From positions 62,001 through 126,000 of the forward strand of contig NZ_JANJZD010000012.1 of the NCBI RefSeq assembly GCF_024623325.1: 64,000 bases of DNA, read 5' to 3'. Shown in pieces: positions 9,461-17,073 of this stretch (positions within the stretch are counted from its first letter, which is position 1; every line of letters begins with the position of its first letter). The position numbers and the translations under genes are program-made. The stretch comes from Acetatifactor muris (GTDB lineage: Bacteria; Bacillota; Clostridia; Lachnospirales; Lachnospiraceae). Under the pieces are notes generated by a model. It saw only the letters and a list, made by a program, of their open reading frames with translations, did not search any database and had not been told where the DNA came from.

Positions 9461-10060
9461 ATGATTATGGTAATGCAGGTGAATGGAAACTATGACCATT
9501 CCGGAACCGACTACGCGGAAAGGGTGAAGGAAAAACAGGCCACAGAGAGGGCAGAACAAACAAAGGAAGCAGAGAAGGCCGCAGAGGGGAAAAGCTCCGG
9601 CAAGCTGTCCCAACCACAGGATGAATACATCAGCAGCGAAAAATCGGGGAAAAAACCTACGGGACTGTACCGGGTAGAGCAGGACGGGAACGGCAACCGG
9701 AGAATTTATTTTGATGATCCGAAAACAGCACAGGAAAAAGCTGTCCATGCAGAGGGAAGAGAAGCCCTGAAGGCAAAGGAAGACCGTTCCAGGGAAGGCA
9801 AAAATGGAAAGGATCCGAAGGTAAGCGGGAACAGCCAGGGAGAGCCGGAGGAGAAATGTGTGGCAAATACGGATAAGGTTGACCGGGAAATCAAAAAGCT
9901 GAAAGAGAAAAAGCGACAACTGGAACAGCAGATTCAGTCAGCTTCCGGAGATGAGAAGAAAATCCGGGAGCTGGAGAAAAAGCTGGCCCAGGTAGAAAAC
10001 GAGTTAAGCCAAAAGGACAATGATACCTACAGGCGTCAGCATGCTTCTGTATCAGAATAA
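9461..10060 (+). CDS. Hydrophilic coiled-coil protein of unknown function
   Basis: A 199-residue protein starting MIMVMQVNGNYDHSG, preceded by AAGGAGG. It is very rich in Lys, Glu and Gln, has no signal peptide or membrane helix, and ends in a predicted coiled coil at about 145-185 (REIKKLKEKKRQLEQQIQ, KIRELEKKLAQVENEL). The middle (TGLYRVEQDGNGNRRIYFDD) is the only part that looks folded. I do not recognise the family. It follows the AgrC-like kinase by 78 bp with no terminator visible, so it is probably co-transcribed and LytTR-controlled. The next gene has a similar composition. Confidence 0.7.
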   Translation: MIMVMQVNGNYDHSGTDYAERVKEKQATERAEQTKEAEKAAEGKSSGKLSQPQDEYISSEKSGKKPTGLYRVEQDGNGNRRIYFDDPKTAQEKAVHAEGREALKAKEDRSREGKNGKDPKVSGNSQGEPEEKCVANTDKVDREIKKLKEKKRQLEQQIQSASGDEKKIRELEKKLAQVENELSQKDNDTYRRQHASVSE

Positions 10061-10158
10061 AAGAGATTCAGTTTTTCCGTGTTTTCAATTTCTTAAAAAG
10101 GATTGTGGCAGTTTTGCGTATAAAACAGTGTGCGGAACTAAAATAAGGAGAGATGTGT

Positions 10159-10662
10159 ATGCATACGAAAACAATGGAAGGCCTTGCAGGGGCAAGCATG
10201 AGTATGAAACTGATGAATACACCGATGCGTGTCTATAAGGAAGCAGAGCGTAGAGGAGATACGGCTGTCATGGAGCGGGCAATGGGGTATGCCAGTGACT
10301 TTGCAGATGAGGCAGAGGACTACCGGAAGACAACCAAAAAAGGAATGAAGGAGGATGCAAAGGAGGCAAGAGAAAAAGCGAAAACAGAGCAGGAAAATGC
10401 GATTCAAAAACGCAGGGAACAACGAGAGGAATTGGAAAAGAGGATAGCGGAAAGCCGGAATGAGGATACGGATACCGTCAGCATCAGCGAAAGCGGGAAG
10501 GCCGCATTAGACGGGAAGTCTGATCTGGCTCAGGCTGGCACGAACGGCAGCATATCTACAGAGGAGACAGCGGATGATATTAAAAAGGAGCCTGTAATCT
10601 ATACTATATCAGGAGAAGCGGCAGGCTCCGAACCTGGTGCAAGTTTTTCTGCATCTGTATAG
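10159..10662 (+). CDS. Hydrophilic helical protein of unknown function
   Basis: About 167 residues, starting MHTKTMEGLAGASMSMKLM. ATG 10159 is 8 bp after AAGGAG; the in-frame ATG at 10153 is only 2 bp from it and therefore less likely. Residues 25-100 form a charged helix (EAERRGDTAVMERAMGYA, then KEDAKEAREKAKTEQENA), and the tail is Ser/Gly/Ala-rich and probably disordered. No signal peptide, no known domain recognised. Together with the 9461 product it makes a pair of helical cytoplasmic proteins downstream of the LytTR system. A terminator-like hairpin follows the gene. Confidence 0.7.
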   Translation: MHTKTMEGLAGASMSMKLMNTPMRVYKEAERRGDTAVMERAMGYASDFADEAEDYRKTTKKGMKEDAKEAREKAKTEQENAIQKRREQREELEKRIAESRNEDTDTVSISESGKAALDGKSDLAQAGTNGSISTEETADDIKKEPVIYTISGEAAGSEPGASFSASV

Positions 10663-10697
10663 AAAATGCAAAATAATCAAGTGGGAACAAACAAGGA

Positions 10698-10749
10698 AAA
10701 GGCGCTTTTGCTTCTGGTACAATAAATGTGCCAGGGCAGGAGCGCCTTT
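10698..10749 (+). terminator. Possible terminator hairpin after the 10159 gene
   Basis: AAAGGCGCT (10698-10706) pairs with AGCGCCTTT (10741-10749). The long loop contains a second imperfect stem, CTGGTAC with GTGCCAG. A pyrimidine-rich stretch (CTTCTT) follows instead of a clean T run. Apart from this hairpin and the promoter at 10928-10995, the 480-bp gap 10663-11145 shows no convincing gene. Confidence 0.4.
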
Positions 10750-10927
10750 CTTCTTGACGCTGGAAGACCTGCCAAGGCGGATTCTATTGCAGATTCCCCT
10801 GTTTGCATTCCTGGCTGTACGCTCTTATTGCAGGCATGCATGGAATTGAACAGAATTTACGCTTGCCCTCACGATCCGGGTGTGATAGAAATTTGGCCAT
10901 TTTGCGGCGGTTTTCAGAATGCCCGGA

Positions 10928-10995
10928 CATTTCACGTCATTTAGAAAACCGTCTGCGGCAAAAAGGTTGCCCCGGTGTTTTGGGAATGCTAAAAT
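10928..10995 (+). promoter_or_regulatory. Second LytTR-like promoter, same geometry as the one at 7180
   Basis: CATTTCACGTCAT at 10928 matches the 7180 repeat in its first nine bases. CCGTCTGCGGCAA at 10949 matches its right half (CGGCAA). The two starts are 21 bp apart. The -35 TTGCCC (10967-10972) begins 18 bp after the second site, exactly as at the 7180 promoter, with a 17-bp spacer to -10 TAAAAT (10990-10995) preceded by TGC. The repeats are degenerate, so the case rests on identical spacing. The first gene downstream is the small membrane protein at 11146. Confidence 0.5.
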
Positions 10996-11145
10996 TAAAA
11001 TTTATAGGAAAGAGACAGGAATGGGATAGGCTAAAACAGCATACAGGGATATCTGGACCAACTTTACAAGCCTTTTTGTGCTGTTATGTATCATCAATAC
11101 TGTCGTTTCTGTTTTTCAGAAAAAGAAAGGGAAAGGGAAAAAGGA

Positions 11146-11316
11146 ATGACAGAGGCTGTCAATAAATGGATTCCGATTTTTGCAGGATTACTTCTTATAC
11201 TACGCGGTCTGCTTTGGATTGTCGATGGAAAAAAAGGAAACAAGAGAAGCTATCCTTTTGGCATAGCCGCCATTGTGGTAGGAAGCCTCATGATCATAGC
11301 CGTGTTTTTAGGTTGA
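11146..11316 (+). CDS. Small membrane protein, 56 residues
   Basis: Starts MTEAVNKWIPIFAGLL after GGGAAAAAGGA. Two hydrophobic helices (about 8-25 and 37-55) are separated by a basic loop (VDGKKGNKRSYPFG), giving a helical hairpin. Function not recognised. Its leader carries a promoter with LytTR-like repeats, so it may belong to the same regulon. Another two-helix small protein lies at 16116. The gene is short; the ribosome site and membrane pattern support it. Confidence 0.6.
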   Translation: MTEAVNKWIPIFAGLLLILRGLLWIVDGKKGNKRSYPFGIAAIVVGSLMIIAVFLG

Positions 11317-11419
11317 TGGTTTCCATGTCATTTAGACAGGAACATAATACAAAACGGATTCTAACTTTTAAAAAAGTTTCTGTAAGAGATAATCGGGATG
11401 TGTATCGGGAGGATATGGA

Positions 11420-12472
11420 ATGAAGGATAGGAATGAAACAATCATAGAAGCTATCATAAAAATGGCGGATGCTTTGTGCCCTGATTCTCTGGCCCTGATT
11501 GGTGTGTACGGCTCTGTAGCTACCGGAGATGAGCACGAAAAATCCGATCTTGATTTGCTGATTCTGATTCATGACGAAAAGGGACAGGTTCTGGCTGACG
11601 GATTTATTATAGATGATGTTGACATAGGATATGACCTTTACTGTACCAGCTGGGATATGCTTGAAAAGGATGCCCAGTGTGACCACGCACATTTGTCTAA
11701 GCTGTTGGATTCGAAAATCGTATATTGCAAGGATAAAAGCGCATTGGAAAGGCTGGATGAGATAAGAAGAAAGGCGGCAGAGCTGCTTGCATCGGATAGA
11801 CGGTATGAGAAGGCCGACAATGCATATAGTGATGCAAAAAAGCTGCTTGCAGAGGTATATCTTGCACAATCCTTATCAAAAGCCAGAAGCTACGCAGGAG
11901 CGGCCATTGAGCTTATAGAAAATGCGGTCATGCTGCATAACGGCCAGTATTTCAGAAAAGGAACGAAAAGGGCTCTGGATGAGCTGAAACAGCTTGGACT
12001 TCCTTTTGATCTTGAGACGTCAATTCTTGCCGTTATTCAGGCGGAAACAGTGGAGCAGATACGGGCAAGACTGACGGAGGTTTTCGTTTTGACAGAGGGG
12101 TATTTGCAGGTTCCGAAGAAAAAGGAACTCCCTTCCGCAGAAAATCTGCGGGGCACATATGAGGAAATATATTCTAACTGGAAAAACAAAATGGCTGAGG
12201 CGGCAGGCAGAGACGACGTGTATTCTTCCTTTATGAATTTATTGTCTTTACAGTGGATGTTCTATGAGATTGCAGAATGCATCGCAGTGGATGGCTTTGA
12301 AATTATGGATAAATTTAACCCCAAAAATCTGGAAGAGAATGTGGATGTCTTCCATCAGGCTCTGAATAAGTATCTTGCAGAATATGAAAAAGTGGGAATT
12401 CGTCCAAAGCATTTTGAGAGCATAACAGAATTTGCGGAGGATTACAACAAAGAAATTTCTGAAGAAATATAA
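11420..12472 (+). CDS. Nucleotidyltransferase-domain protein
   Basis: A 350-residue protein starting MKDRNETIIEAIIK, after GGGAGGATATGGA. The polymerase-beta-type nucleotidyltransferase core is clear: GVYGSVATGDEHEKSDLDL gives the GS motif and the DxD metal-binding aspartates, with a possible third acid in the strand VDIGYDL. A long helical C-terminal half follows, as in aminoglycoside- and lincosamide-type nucleotidyltransferases. Substrate cannot be read from sequence. The gene sits between small membrane proteins and CPBP proteases in an AT-richer stretch. A resistance enzyme or a protein- or RNA-modifying enzyme are both possible. Confidence 0.8.
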   Translation: MKDRNETIIEAIIKMADALCPDSLALIGVYGSVATGDEHEKSDLDLLILIHDEKGQVLADGFIIDDVDIGYDLYCTSWDMLEKDAQCDHAHLSKLLDSKIVYCKDKSALERLDEIRRKAAELLASDRRYEKADNAYSDAKKLLAEVYLAQSLSKARSYAGAAIELIENAVMLHNGQYFRKGTKRALDELKQLGLPFDLETSILAVIQAETVEQIRARLTEVFVLTEGYLQVPKKKELPSAENLRGTYEEIYSNWKNKMAEAAGRDDVYSSFMNLLSLQWMFYEIAECIAVDGFEIMDKFNPKNLEENVDVFHQALNKYLAEYEKVGIRPKHFESITEFAEDYNKEISEEI

Positions 12473-12520
12473 AGAGAAAGCGGGATTTGTGTAAAATTTT
12501 TTGTATCGTAAAGGGCAATT

Positions 12521-12853
12521 ATGATGGCAGGCTACACAAGTAAGCTGAAAATCACAGCATGGGTTTCTGCTGTATATGTTTTATCGTTTATATGCTATGT
12601 ACCTACATTGCTAGAACAAAACGGAATTATCATTCCCAATATATTGTTATACGTAAAATACTTATATGTGTGCATCCCCTCGATAGCTGCTGTTTTTCTG
12701 CTGATTTGCGGGCAGAATGTCAAGGTGTACTTTTTACAGATGTTTTCAGGGAAAATAACGGCCGTAAAAATTCCAGTTGACAGGAAGCCGCATATGAAAA
12801 AGAAATTGGTGCTGATGGAGGCAGCTATATATGGTAAGAAACATAAAATGTAA
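12521..12853 (+). CDS. Membrane protein, 110 residues, possibly an N-terminal CPBP-protease remnant
   Basis: Starts MMAGYTSKLKITAWVSAVY after AAAGGG. Two or three hydrophobic helices fill residues 10-75, followed by a basic tail with no catalytic motif. The last 23 bp overlap the CPBP gene at 12831. The helices resemble the leading helices of CPBP proteins, so this may be what is left of a separate protease. Alternatively it is a real small partner of the next gene. I cannot decide. Confidence 0.5.
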   Translation: MMAGYTSKLKITAWVSAVYVLSFICYVPTLLEQNGIIIPNILLYVKYLYVCIPSIAAVFLLICGQNVKVYFLQMFSGKITAVKIPVDRKPHMKKKLVLMEAAIYGKKHKM

Positions 12854-13673
12854 ACCAACTAATATATGCATGATAATCTTTATGCTTTGCTTGTCTGTAA
12901 GGTTTGTGGAATACTTTTTAATTGAAACAGATAAAACAGCTATTGGAGAAAATGTGCTCCATAAAGTCGTTGGAATTATCTTTTTGGCGCTGGCATTGAA
13001 ACAGATAAATCTTTCATGGCGTGATATTGGATTTCAAAGAAACAGTTTTGTAAGCGGTATTTTGAAAGGCTTGTTATTGGGAAGCGTGTGCTTTGCCGTT
13101 TCTTTTGGATTGGAATTGGCGATTTTTATTCTGCAGGGCAATCCCGCACATTTGGAAATCTATATCAGCAGCTTTTCTTTAACTGGCTCGCAGATGAAAA
13201 ATACAGACTTCGTTTTCTTTCTATTATGCGTACTGTTCAATATCGTCAATGTATGGATGGAGGAGGGTGTTTTCCGCGGTCTGTTCCTGAAAACGCTCTC
13301 TGAAACAAAGCCATTTATGCAGGCGAATTTTATTGCAGCATTTTTATTTGGTATCTGGCACATTGTAATGCCCATCAGAAGCTATGTGAATGGCGAAATG
13401 TCGTTTGCGGCAATGCTTCTGATGGGGATCGGTTATATTATCCTTGCCGGGATTATGGGAATCAAATGGGGACTTCTTTACCGTATGACAGGAAATTTAT
13501 GGGCAGGGCTTGGCGACCATTTATTTAATAATACCGTTGCTGCCAATATGCTGCATGTGGTTTCGCGGGAGGGCGCAGACGAACTACAGATTGTCCGGAT
13601 TATGGCTGCACAGATTATTTCCTTCGTTTTTGTGTTGATGATTCATGCTTATCGAACTACTAATGTTCGATAA
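12831..13673 (+). CDS. CPBP-family intramembrane metalloprotease
   Basis: A 280-residue polytopic membrane protein starting MVRNIKCKPTNICM, with GGAGG about 10 bp upstream inside the previous gene. The CPBP (Abi) motifs are present: EEGVFRGLFLK (EExxxR) and FLFGIWHIV (FxxxH), followed by HLFNNTVAANM. The family includes CAAX-type proteases and bacteriocin self-immunity proteins. Two CPBP genes within 2 kb, near regulators of peptide-sensing type, favour an immunity or peptide-processing role, which is inference. Confidence 0.88.
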   Translation: MVRNIKCKPTNICMIIFMLCLSVRFVEYFLIETDKTAIGENVLHKVVGIIFLALALKQINLSWRDIGFQRNSFVSGILKGLLLGSVCFAVSFGLELAIFILQGNPAHLEIYISSFSLTGSQMKNTDFVFFLLCVLFNIVNVWMEEGVFRGLFLKTLSETKPFMQANFIAAFLFGIWHIVMPIRSYVNGEMSFAAMLLMGIGYIILAGIMGIKWGLLYRMTGNLWAGLGDHLFNNTVAANMLHVVSREGADELQIVRIMAAQIISFVFVLMIHAYRTTNVR

Positions 13674-13775
13674 GATATTATTACAAGAACAGAAAAGGAA
13701 ATAGATAGAAGCCTGGAAGGAATGCTTTGAAAAGGCGTGAAAATTCCCGTTGTGGGACAAAGGAGGAGAAATTCA

Positions 13776-13904
13776 ATGAACGATTTAAAGGAATTAGGAA
13801 AACTGATGAAAGAGCACCCTGTCATTATTGTTGTAACATTGGCGGCCATGGCGGTAGGCGCTGGTTTGGGAGCGGTCGCGTTTTATCAGGGGTGGTTAGG
13901 ATGA
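13776..13904 (+). CDS. Small single-helix membrane peptide, 42 residues, coupled to a CPBP protease
   Basis: ATG 13776 follows AAAGGAGGAGAAATTCA, one of the best ribosome sites in the window. The product starts MNDLKELGKLMKEHP and has one membrane helix (about 16-37), ending in QGWLG. Its stop overlaps the next start in an ATGA, so it is translationally coupled to the CPBP gene at 13901. Roles that fit are leader peptide, protease partner or substrate. A positively charged N-terminus followed by a Gly/Ala-rich helix also occurs in small membrane toxins and bacteriocin-like peptides, but I see no export or modification gene beside it. Confidence 0.7.
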   Translation: MNDLKELGKLMKEHPVIIVVTLAAMAVGAGLGAVAFYQGWLG

Positions 13905-14671
13905 AGGAAGCGGCAAACAGCGGAAAAGGAAAAACGCTCCTGATTTCAGCCGGCATAGAAATCATGCTGATTATCTGCATTACGGCAGCGAATCTCAATC
14001 CAACGCCCATACTATATTTTGTTTTTTACAATCTTCTGTATGGGTTGGTATGCAGCCTTTTCATTCCCCTGTACTGTTTGTATAAGGAAAATGGAGTACC
14101 AGCTTCCGGCAGCGTATTGGCAGAAGCAGGTTTCAAAAAGCCGGGCATACGGCAATGGGTTGTTTTGGCGGTCTTTGTGGTATTTTCCGTTGGAGGACAG
14201 CTTATCCCGAAGATGGCTGTGGGTGAGCAGATTCCATGGCGTTTGCTGCCTATGGGAATTGCGCCGCTGATCATGACCACGTTTTTTGAGGAATTTTTAT
14301 TCCGGGGATTTGTGCAGAGCCGGATTGACCGGCAATTTGGATGGGTATCGGCAATTCTGGTTTCCGGGGCAATGTTTTCCCTTTACCATTTGGGCTATCC
14401 GGGATTCCGCACCTGGGAGGACATTCTTCTGCTGTTTGCAGTAGGGATCGGATTTGCAACCGCATACAAACTATCTGGTAATAACCTGATTGTATCCTTC
14501 TTCGTGAACCTGCCAAATGCTTTTGTTACTTACATATTGAAATATGAGCAGTTCCCCGTTATGCGTGTCAGTTCTAACATAGCGGCGGCTGTCACATTGG
14601 TGCTGATTGTGCTGATTCTTTTATCATGCTATCATTGTGTGCGCTCCGGCGCACATGGAGTCAGAAGTTGA
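13901..14671 (+). CDS. CPBP-family intramembrane metalloprotease (second copy)
   Basis: A 256-residue polytopic protein starting MKEAANSGKGKTLLISAG, in an ATGA overlap with the 42-residue gene. Family motifs: TTFFEEFLFRGFVQSRID (EExxxR), FSLYHLGYPG (FxxxH) and a late NLPNAF motif. It is clearly distinct in sequence from the 12831 copy. Start 13901 was preferred over in-frame 13727, whose extra residues read through the small peptide gene in the wrong frame. Proteolysis within the membrane is the family activity; the substrate is unknown. Confidence 0.88.
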   Translation: MKEAANSGKGKTLLISAGIEIMLIICITAANLNPTPILYFVFYNLLYGLVCSLFIPLYCLYKENGVPASGSVLAEAGFKKPGIRQWVVLAVFVVFSVGGQLIPKMAVGEQIPWRLLPMGIAPLIMTTFFEEFLFRGFVQSRIDRQFGWVSAILVSGAMFSLYHLGYPGFRTWEDILLLFAVGIGFATAYKLSGNNLIVSFFVNLPNAFVTYILKYEQFPVMRVSSNIAAAVTLVLIVLILLSCYHCVRSGAHGVRS

Positions 14672-14730
14672 CACGGTGCCTTTCCGGGTCAACATTATAT
14701 TGAAATGCAGATCAAAGGAGACAATAGAAT

Positions 14731-15486
14731 ATGGAACTTGTAAAACTGACACACGAAAATATGGAAAAGGAGCACATCTGCTGCGCAATCTCCAATAACA
14801 AAGACATTCAGGTTATGTCCAAAAAGAACTGGCTGAAAGACAGGCTGGACGAAGGGCTTGTATTCTTAAAAGGCAATGTCCGTGGAAAATGCTTCATTGA
14901 ATATATCCCTGCAGAATACGCATGGGTGCCCGTGGAGGCGGAGGGCTATATGTACATTGACTGCCTGTGGGTATCCGGGCAGTTCAAGGGGCATGGATAC
15001 TCGAACCTTCTGCTGGATGCATGTATCAGGGACAGTAAAGCGAAAGGGAAAAAGGGGCTTGTGATCCTGTCCTCCAAAAAGAAAATGGGATTCCTCTCCG
15101 ACCCAAAGTATATGGAACATAAGGGCTTTCAGACAGCGGATACAGCGGAGCCTTATTTTGAGCTGATGTATTTGCCTTTTGAGGAGGATGCCGCCCTTCC
15201 CCGTTTCCGGGACAGCGTGGGCAGACAAGAAGATATGCCGGAAGGATTTGTGCTGTATTACACAAACCAATGTCCCTTTACGGCGAAGTATGTACCTATA
15301 CTGGAGGAGATGGCAAAGGCCAGGAACGCTGCGTTCCAATCCGTACATATCCAGACCAGAGAGGATGCGCAGAATGCCCCTTCGCCCTTTACGACATTTT
15401 CCCTTTTCTATGACGGGCAGTTTGTGACACATGAAATCCTGTCGGAGAAGAAATTTGATAAAATCTTAACAGATAAAGGAGTGTGA
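14731..15486 (+). CDS. GNAT acetyltransferase with C-terminal YoaP domain
   Basis: A 251-residue protein starting MELVKLTHENMEKEHICC after AAAGGAG. The N-terminal half is a GNAT fold with the acetyl-CoA strand and loop CLWVSGQFKGHGYSNLLLDA. The C-terminal half has YYTNQCPFTAKYVPILEE, a thioredoxin-like strand-turn with one cysteine, then the family's FSLFYDGQFVTHEIL ending. Length and two-domain layout match B. subtilis YoaP. The acceptor substrate is unknown. A second GNAT gene begins 4 bp after the stop. Confidence 0.88.
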   Translation: MELVKLTHENMEKEHICCAISNNKDIQVMSKKNWLKDRLDEGLVFLKGNVRGKCFIEYIPAEYAWVPVEAEGYMYIDCLWVSGQFKGHGYSNLLLDACIRDSKAKGKKGLVILSSKKKMGFLSDPKYMEHKGFQTADTAEPYFELMYLPFEEDAALPRFRDSVGRQEDMPEGFVLYYTNQCPFTAKYVPILEEMAKARNAAFQSVHIQTREDAQNAPSPFTTFSLFYDGQFVTHEILSEKKFDKILTDKGV

Positions 15487-15489
15487 AAA

Positions 15490-16135
15490 ATGATTCAATT
15501 AGTCAGACCAACAGAAGAACGGAAAGAAGAGGCAGTCGAATTCAGAAAGGAATTTTTTGATCATGGGGAATTCGTCATTAACGGAAGTGAATTATTTGAT
15601 AAGACGGAGGATTATATAGAATGGTGCAGATCCATAGACGCAAACACGAAAGAGGAAACGGTGAATCCCAATTGGGTCATAACAGACACATTCTTTGCCG
15701 TTGATGATCGGGATAGAATTGTGGGAATCATTGATTCCCGCGGGCAATGAGCCAAGCGGATGCGCAAGCATCCATTTGGCGAATGCCGCGAGGGTCAACA
15801 ACCCCACTGCTTGTAGCGGGGTTGTTGACTTAAGGCATACGCTGAACGACTTCCTGAAGGATCTGGGTCATTGCGGTTACAGCGTTCGTCCGTCAGAGAG
15901 AAGAAAAGGCTTTGCTACGGAAATGCTGCGGCAATTATTAGAGGTTGCCAAAAAAGCGGGGATGAACGAACTGTATCTTTCTGTGGAAAAGAAGAATGAA
16001 CCTTCGGTAAAAACAATCACCCGGAATGGCGGCGTCTATCAGCGCAGCTTTGAGTATGACGGAGAACAGGCGGATATTTACAGGATCGCTTTCAGAAGAC
16101 AGGGAGGTAAAAAGCATGCGTCATATTTATATTAG
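15490..16135 (+). pseudogene. GNAT acetyltransferase interrupted by a 94-bp palindromic insertion
   Basis: The first part (15490-15735) starts MIQLVRPTEERKEEAVEF and reaches DRIVGIID. It then enters the inserted DNA and stops at 15750. The second part (15830-16135) continues LRHTLNDFLKDLGHCGYSVRPSERRKGFATEML, the acetyl-CoA binding loop of a GNAT. Removing 15736-15829 joins the halves in frame (ATT GAT TTA AGG) and gives a normal 183-residue acetyltransferase. No other defect is visible, so the insertion looks recent. Whether the protein is rescued by excision or other means is not known. Confidence 0.88.
15736..15829 (+). mobile_element. 94-bp palindromic mini-element of IS200/IS605 type (TTGAT/TTGAC ends)
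   Basis: The insert lies directly 3' of TTGAT (15731-15735) and itself ends in TTGAC (15825-15829). There is no conventional target duplication. It consists of two hairpins: a long imperfect one (15736 to about 15794, tip GGATGC-GCAA-GCATCC) and a perfect 11-bp one (TCAACAACCCC at 15795-15805 with GGGGTTGTTGA at 15818-15828). Subterminal hairpins and insertion 3' of a short fixed sequence are marks of single-strand IS200/IS605 transposition. From memory, ISDra2 uses TTGAT on the left and TTGAC on the right. It carries no gene, so it needs a TnpA elsewhere. Confidence 0.75.
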
Positions 16136-16292
16136 AGGAATTATTGGACTGATCTGGCTGGCTGCAGCCATTGTATGCGGGATATCGGGGGACTTCCCGA
16201 TGATGGGGCTTTACATAGTTTTAGCGGGCGCCTTTCTGTATTCCGCATATGCGGCATGGAAAAAAGAAAAGGACGGCAAAGGGGGGAGGTAA
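16116..16292 (+). CDS. Small membrane protein, 58 residues, before the ABC exporter
   Basis: Starts MRHIYIRGIIGLIWLAAA after GGGAGGTAAAAAGC. Two helices (about 6-24 and 28-46) are followed by a basic tail WKKEKDGKGGR. It overlaps the end of the interrupted GNAT gene by 20 bp, and its stop is one base before the ABC ATPase start, so it belongs to the exporter operon. It may be an accessory subunit. No family recognised. Confidence 0.65.
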   Translation: MRHIYIRGIIGLIWLAAAIVCGISGDFPMMGLYIVLAGAFLYSAYAAWKKEKDGKGGR

Positions 16293-16293
16293 G

Positions 16294-17073
16294 ATGGGAG
16301 AAGCGCTCCTGACTGTGAAAAGCTTAAGCGCATGGTACAATGCTGGCTCAGAAAAGGCATTGCGCCAGCTGCTGATTCCGGGCACGTTAAAGCGTGGGAA
16401 AGTAAGGCACAGCAACGAGAAAATGATACTTTCGGATTTTTCTTTTGCGCTGGCCGAGCATGAAGTGGCGGGGTTGATCGGGCTGAACGGGGCCGGGAAG
16501 ACCACATTTCTGAAGGTGCTCTCCGGTCTGCTCCCCACCTTCCGTTCAGAGGGTATCTGCTTTTGCGGTTCCCCTGTGGATTTCCGGAAGCAGGATTTTA
16601 AGCTCTGCCGCTATACGGTGTTTGCCGAGGACAATTCGTTTTCGTATTTTACTTTCCGGGAATACATGGCCTATGTATGCGCCGCCTATGGGAAAGAGGT
16701 TCCTGATGTGTCGGAGCTGATACAGGGATTCCATTTTGAAGAATATACGGACACCCTGTTAAGGGAGCTGTCAACCGGAAACCGGAAAAAGGCATTCCTG
16801 ATCACGGCCTTTGCCCTGAAACCCAGGCTGCTCCTTCTGGATGAACCGGTGAACGGGCTGGACTTCCAGAGTACGGAATACCTGTATGAGCAGATTTCCG
16901 GATATAAGGAGCATGGAACCGTGCTGTTTTCCTCCCACATCCTGGAGAGCATCACGCTGACTTCTGACCGGGTATTTGTCCTGGAGGACGGCAGAATCCG
17001 GCAGACCTTTGAACGCGGGCAGATTAATGCCGAAGATATCCGGGAGGCTCTGCATGATGAAAATGACAGGTAG
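16294..17073 (+). CDS. ABC transporter ATP-binding protein (ABC-2 exporter type)
   Basis: A 259-residue ATPase starting MGEALLTVKSLSAWYN, right after AAAGGGGGGAGGTAAG. Walker A is GLNGAGKTT, Walker B RLLLLDEPVNGLD, and the H-loop is FSSHILES. The signature reads LSTGNRKKAFL, with N and K where most exporters have GQ(R/K), as in some lantibiotic-immunity and CcmA-like ATPases. Residues 28-45 (LIPGTLKRGKVRHSNEK) form an insertion before the first core strand. The permease overlaps its end by 20 bp. Substrate unknown. Confidence 0.92.
   Translation: MGEALLTVKSLSAWYNAGSEKALRQLLIPGTLKRGKVRHSNEKMILSDFSFALAEHEVAGLIGLNGAGKTTFLKVLSGLLPTFRSEGICFCGSPVDFRKQDFKLCRYTVFAEDNSFSYFTFREYMAYVCAAYGKEVPDVSELIQGFHFEEYTDTLLRELSTGNRKKAFLITAFALKPRLLLLDEPVNGLDFQSTEYLYEQISGYKEHGTVLFSSHILESITLTSDRVFVLEDGRIRQTFERGQINAEDIREALHDENDR

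Noticed and set aside
10109..10136. LytTR-like pair CAGTTTTGCG and CAGTGTGCGG before the 10159 gene
   Set aside because: The step is 17 bp, not 21, and no promoter with the shared geometry follows.
8018..10662. A complete agr-type quorum-sensing locus
   Set aside because: No AgrB-like peptidase and no AgrD-like pheromone precursor are found beside the kinase and regulator.
10803..11165. 120-codon open frame in the 10663-11145 gap
   Set aside because: No ribosome site, no domain, and it runs across the LytTR-like promoter and into the 11146 gene.
11420..12472. Naming the nucleotidyltransferase as a specific aminoglycoside-resistance enzyme
   Set aside because: Only the general GS...DxD core is visible; nothing in the C-terminal half fixes the substrate.
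14668..14700. TTGACA-like promoter before the YoaP-type gene
   Set aside because: The hexamer is followed by no -10 at a usable distance (nearest TTATAT about 21 bp away).
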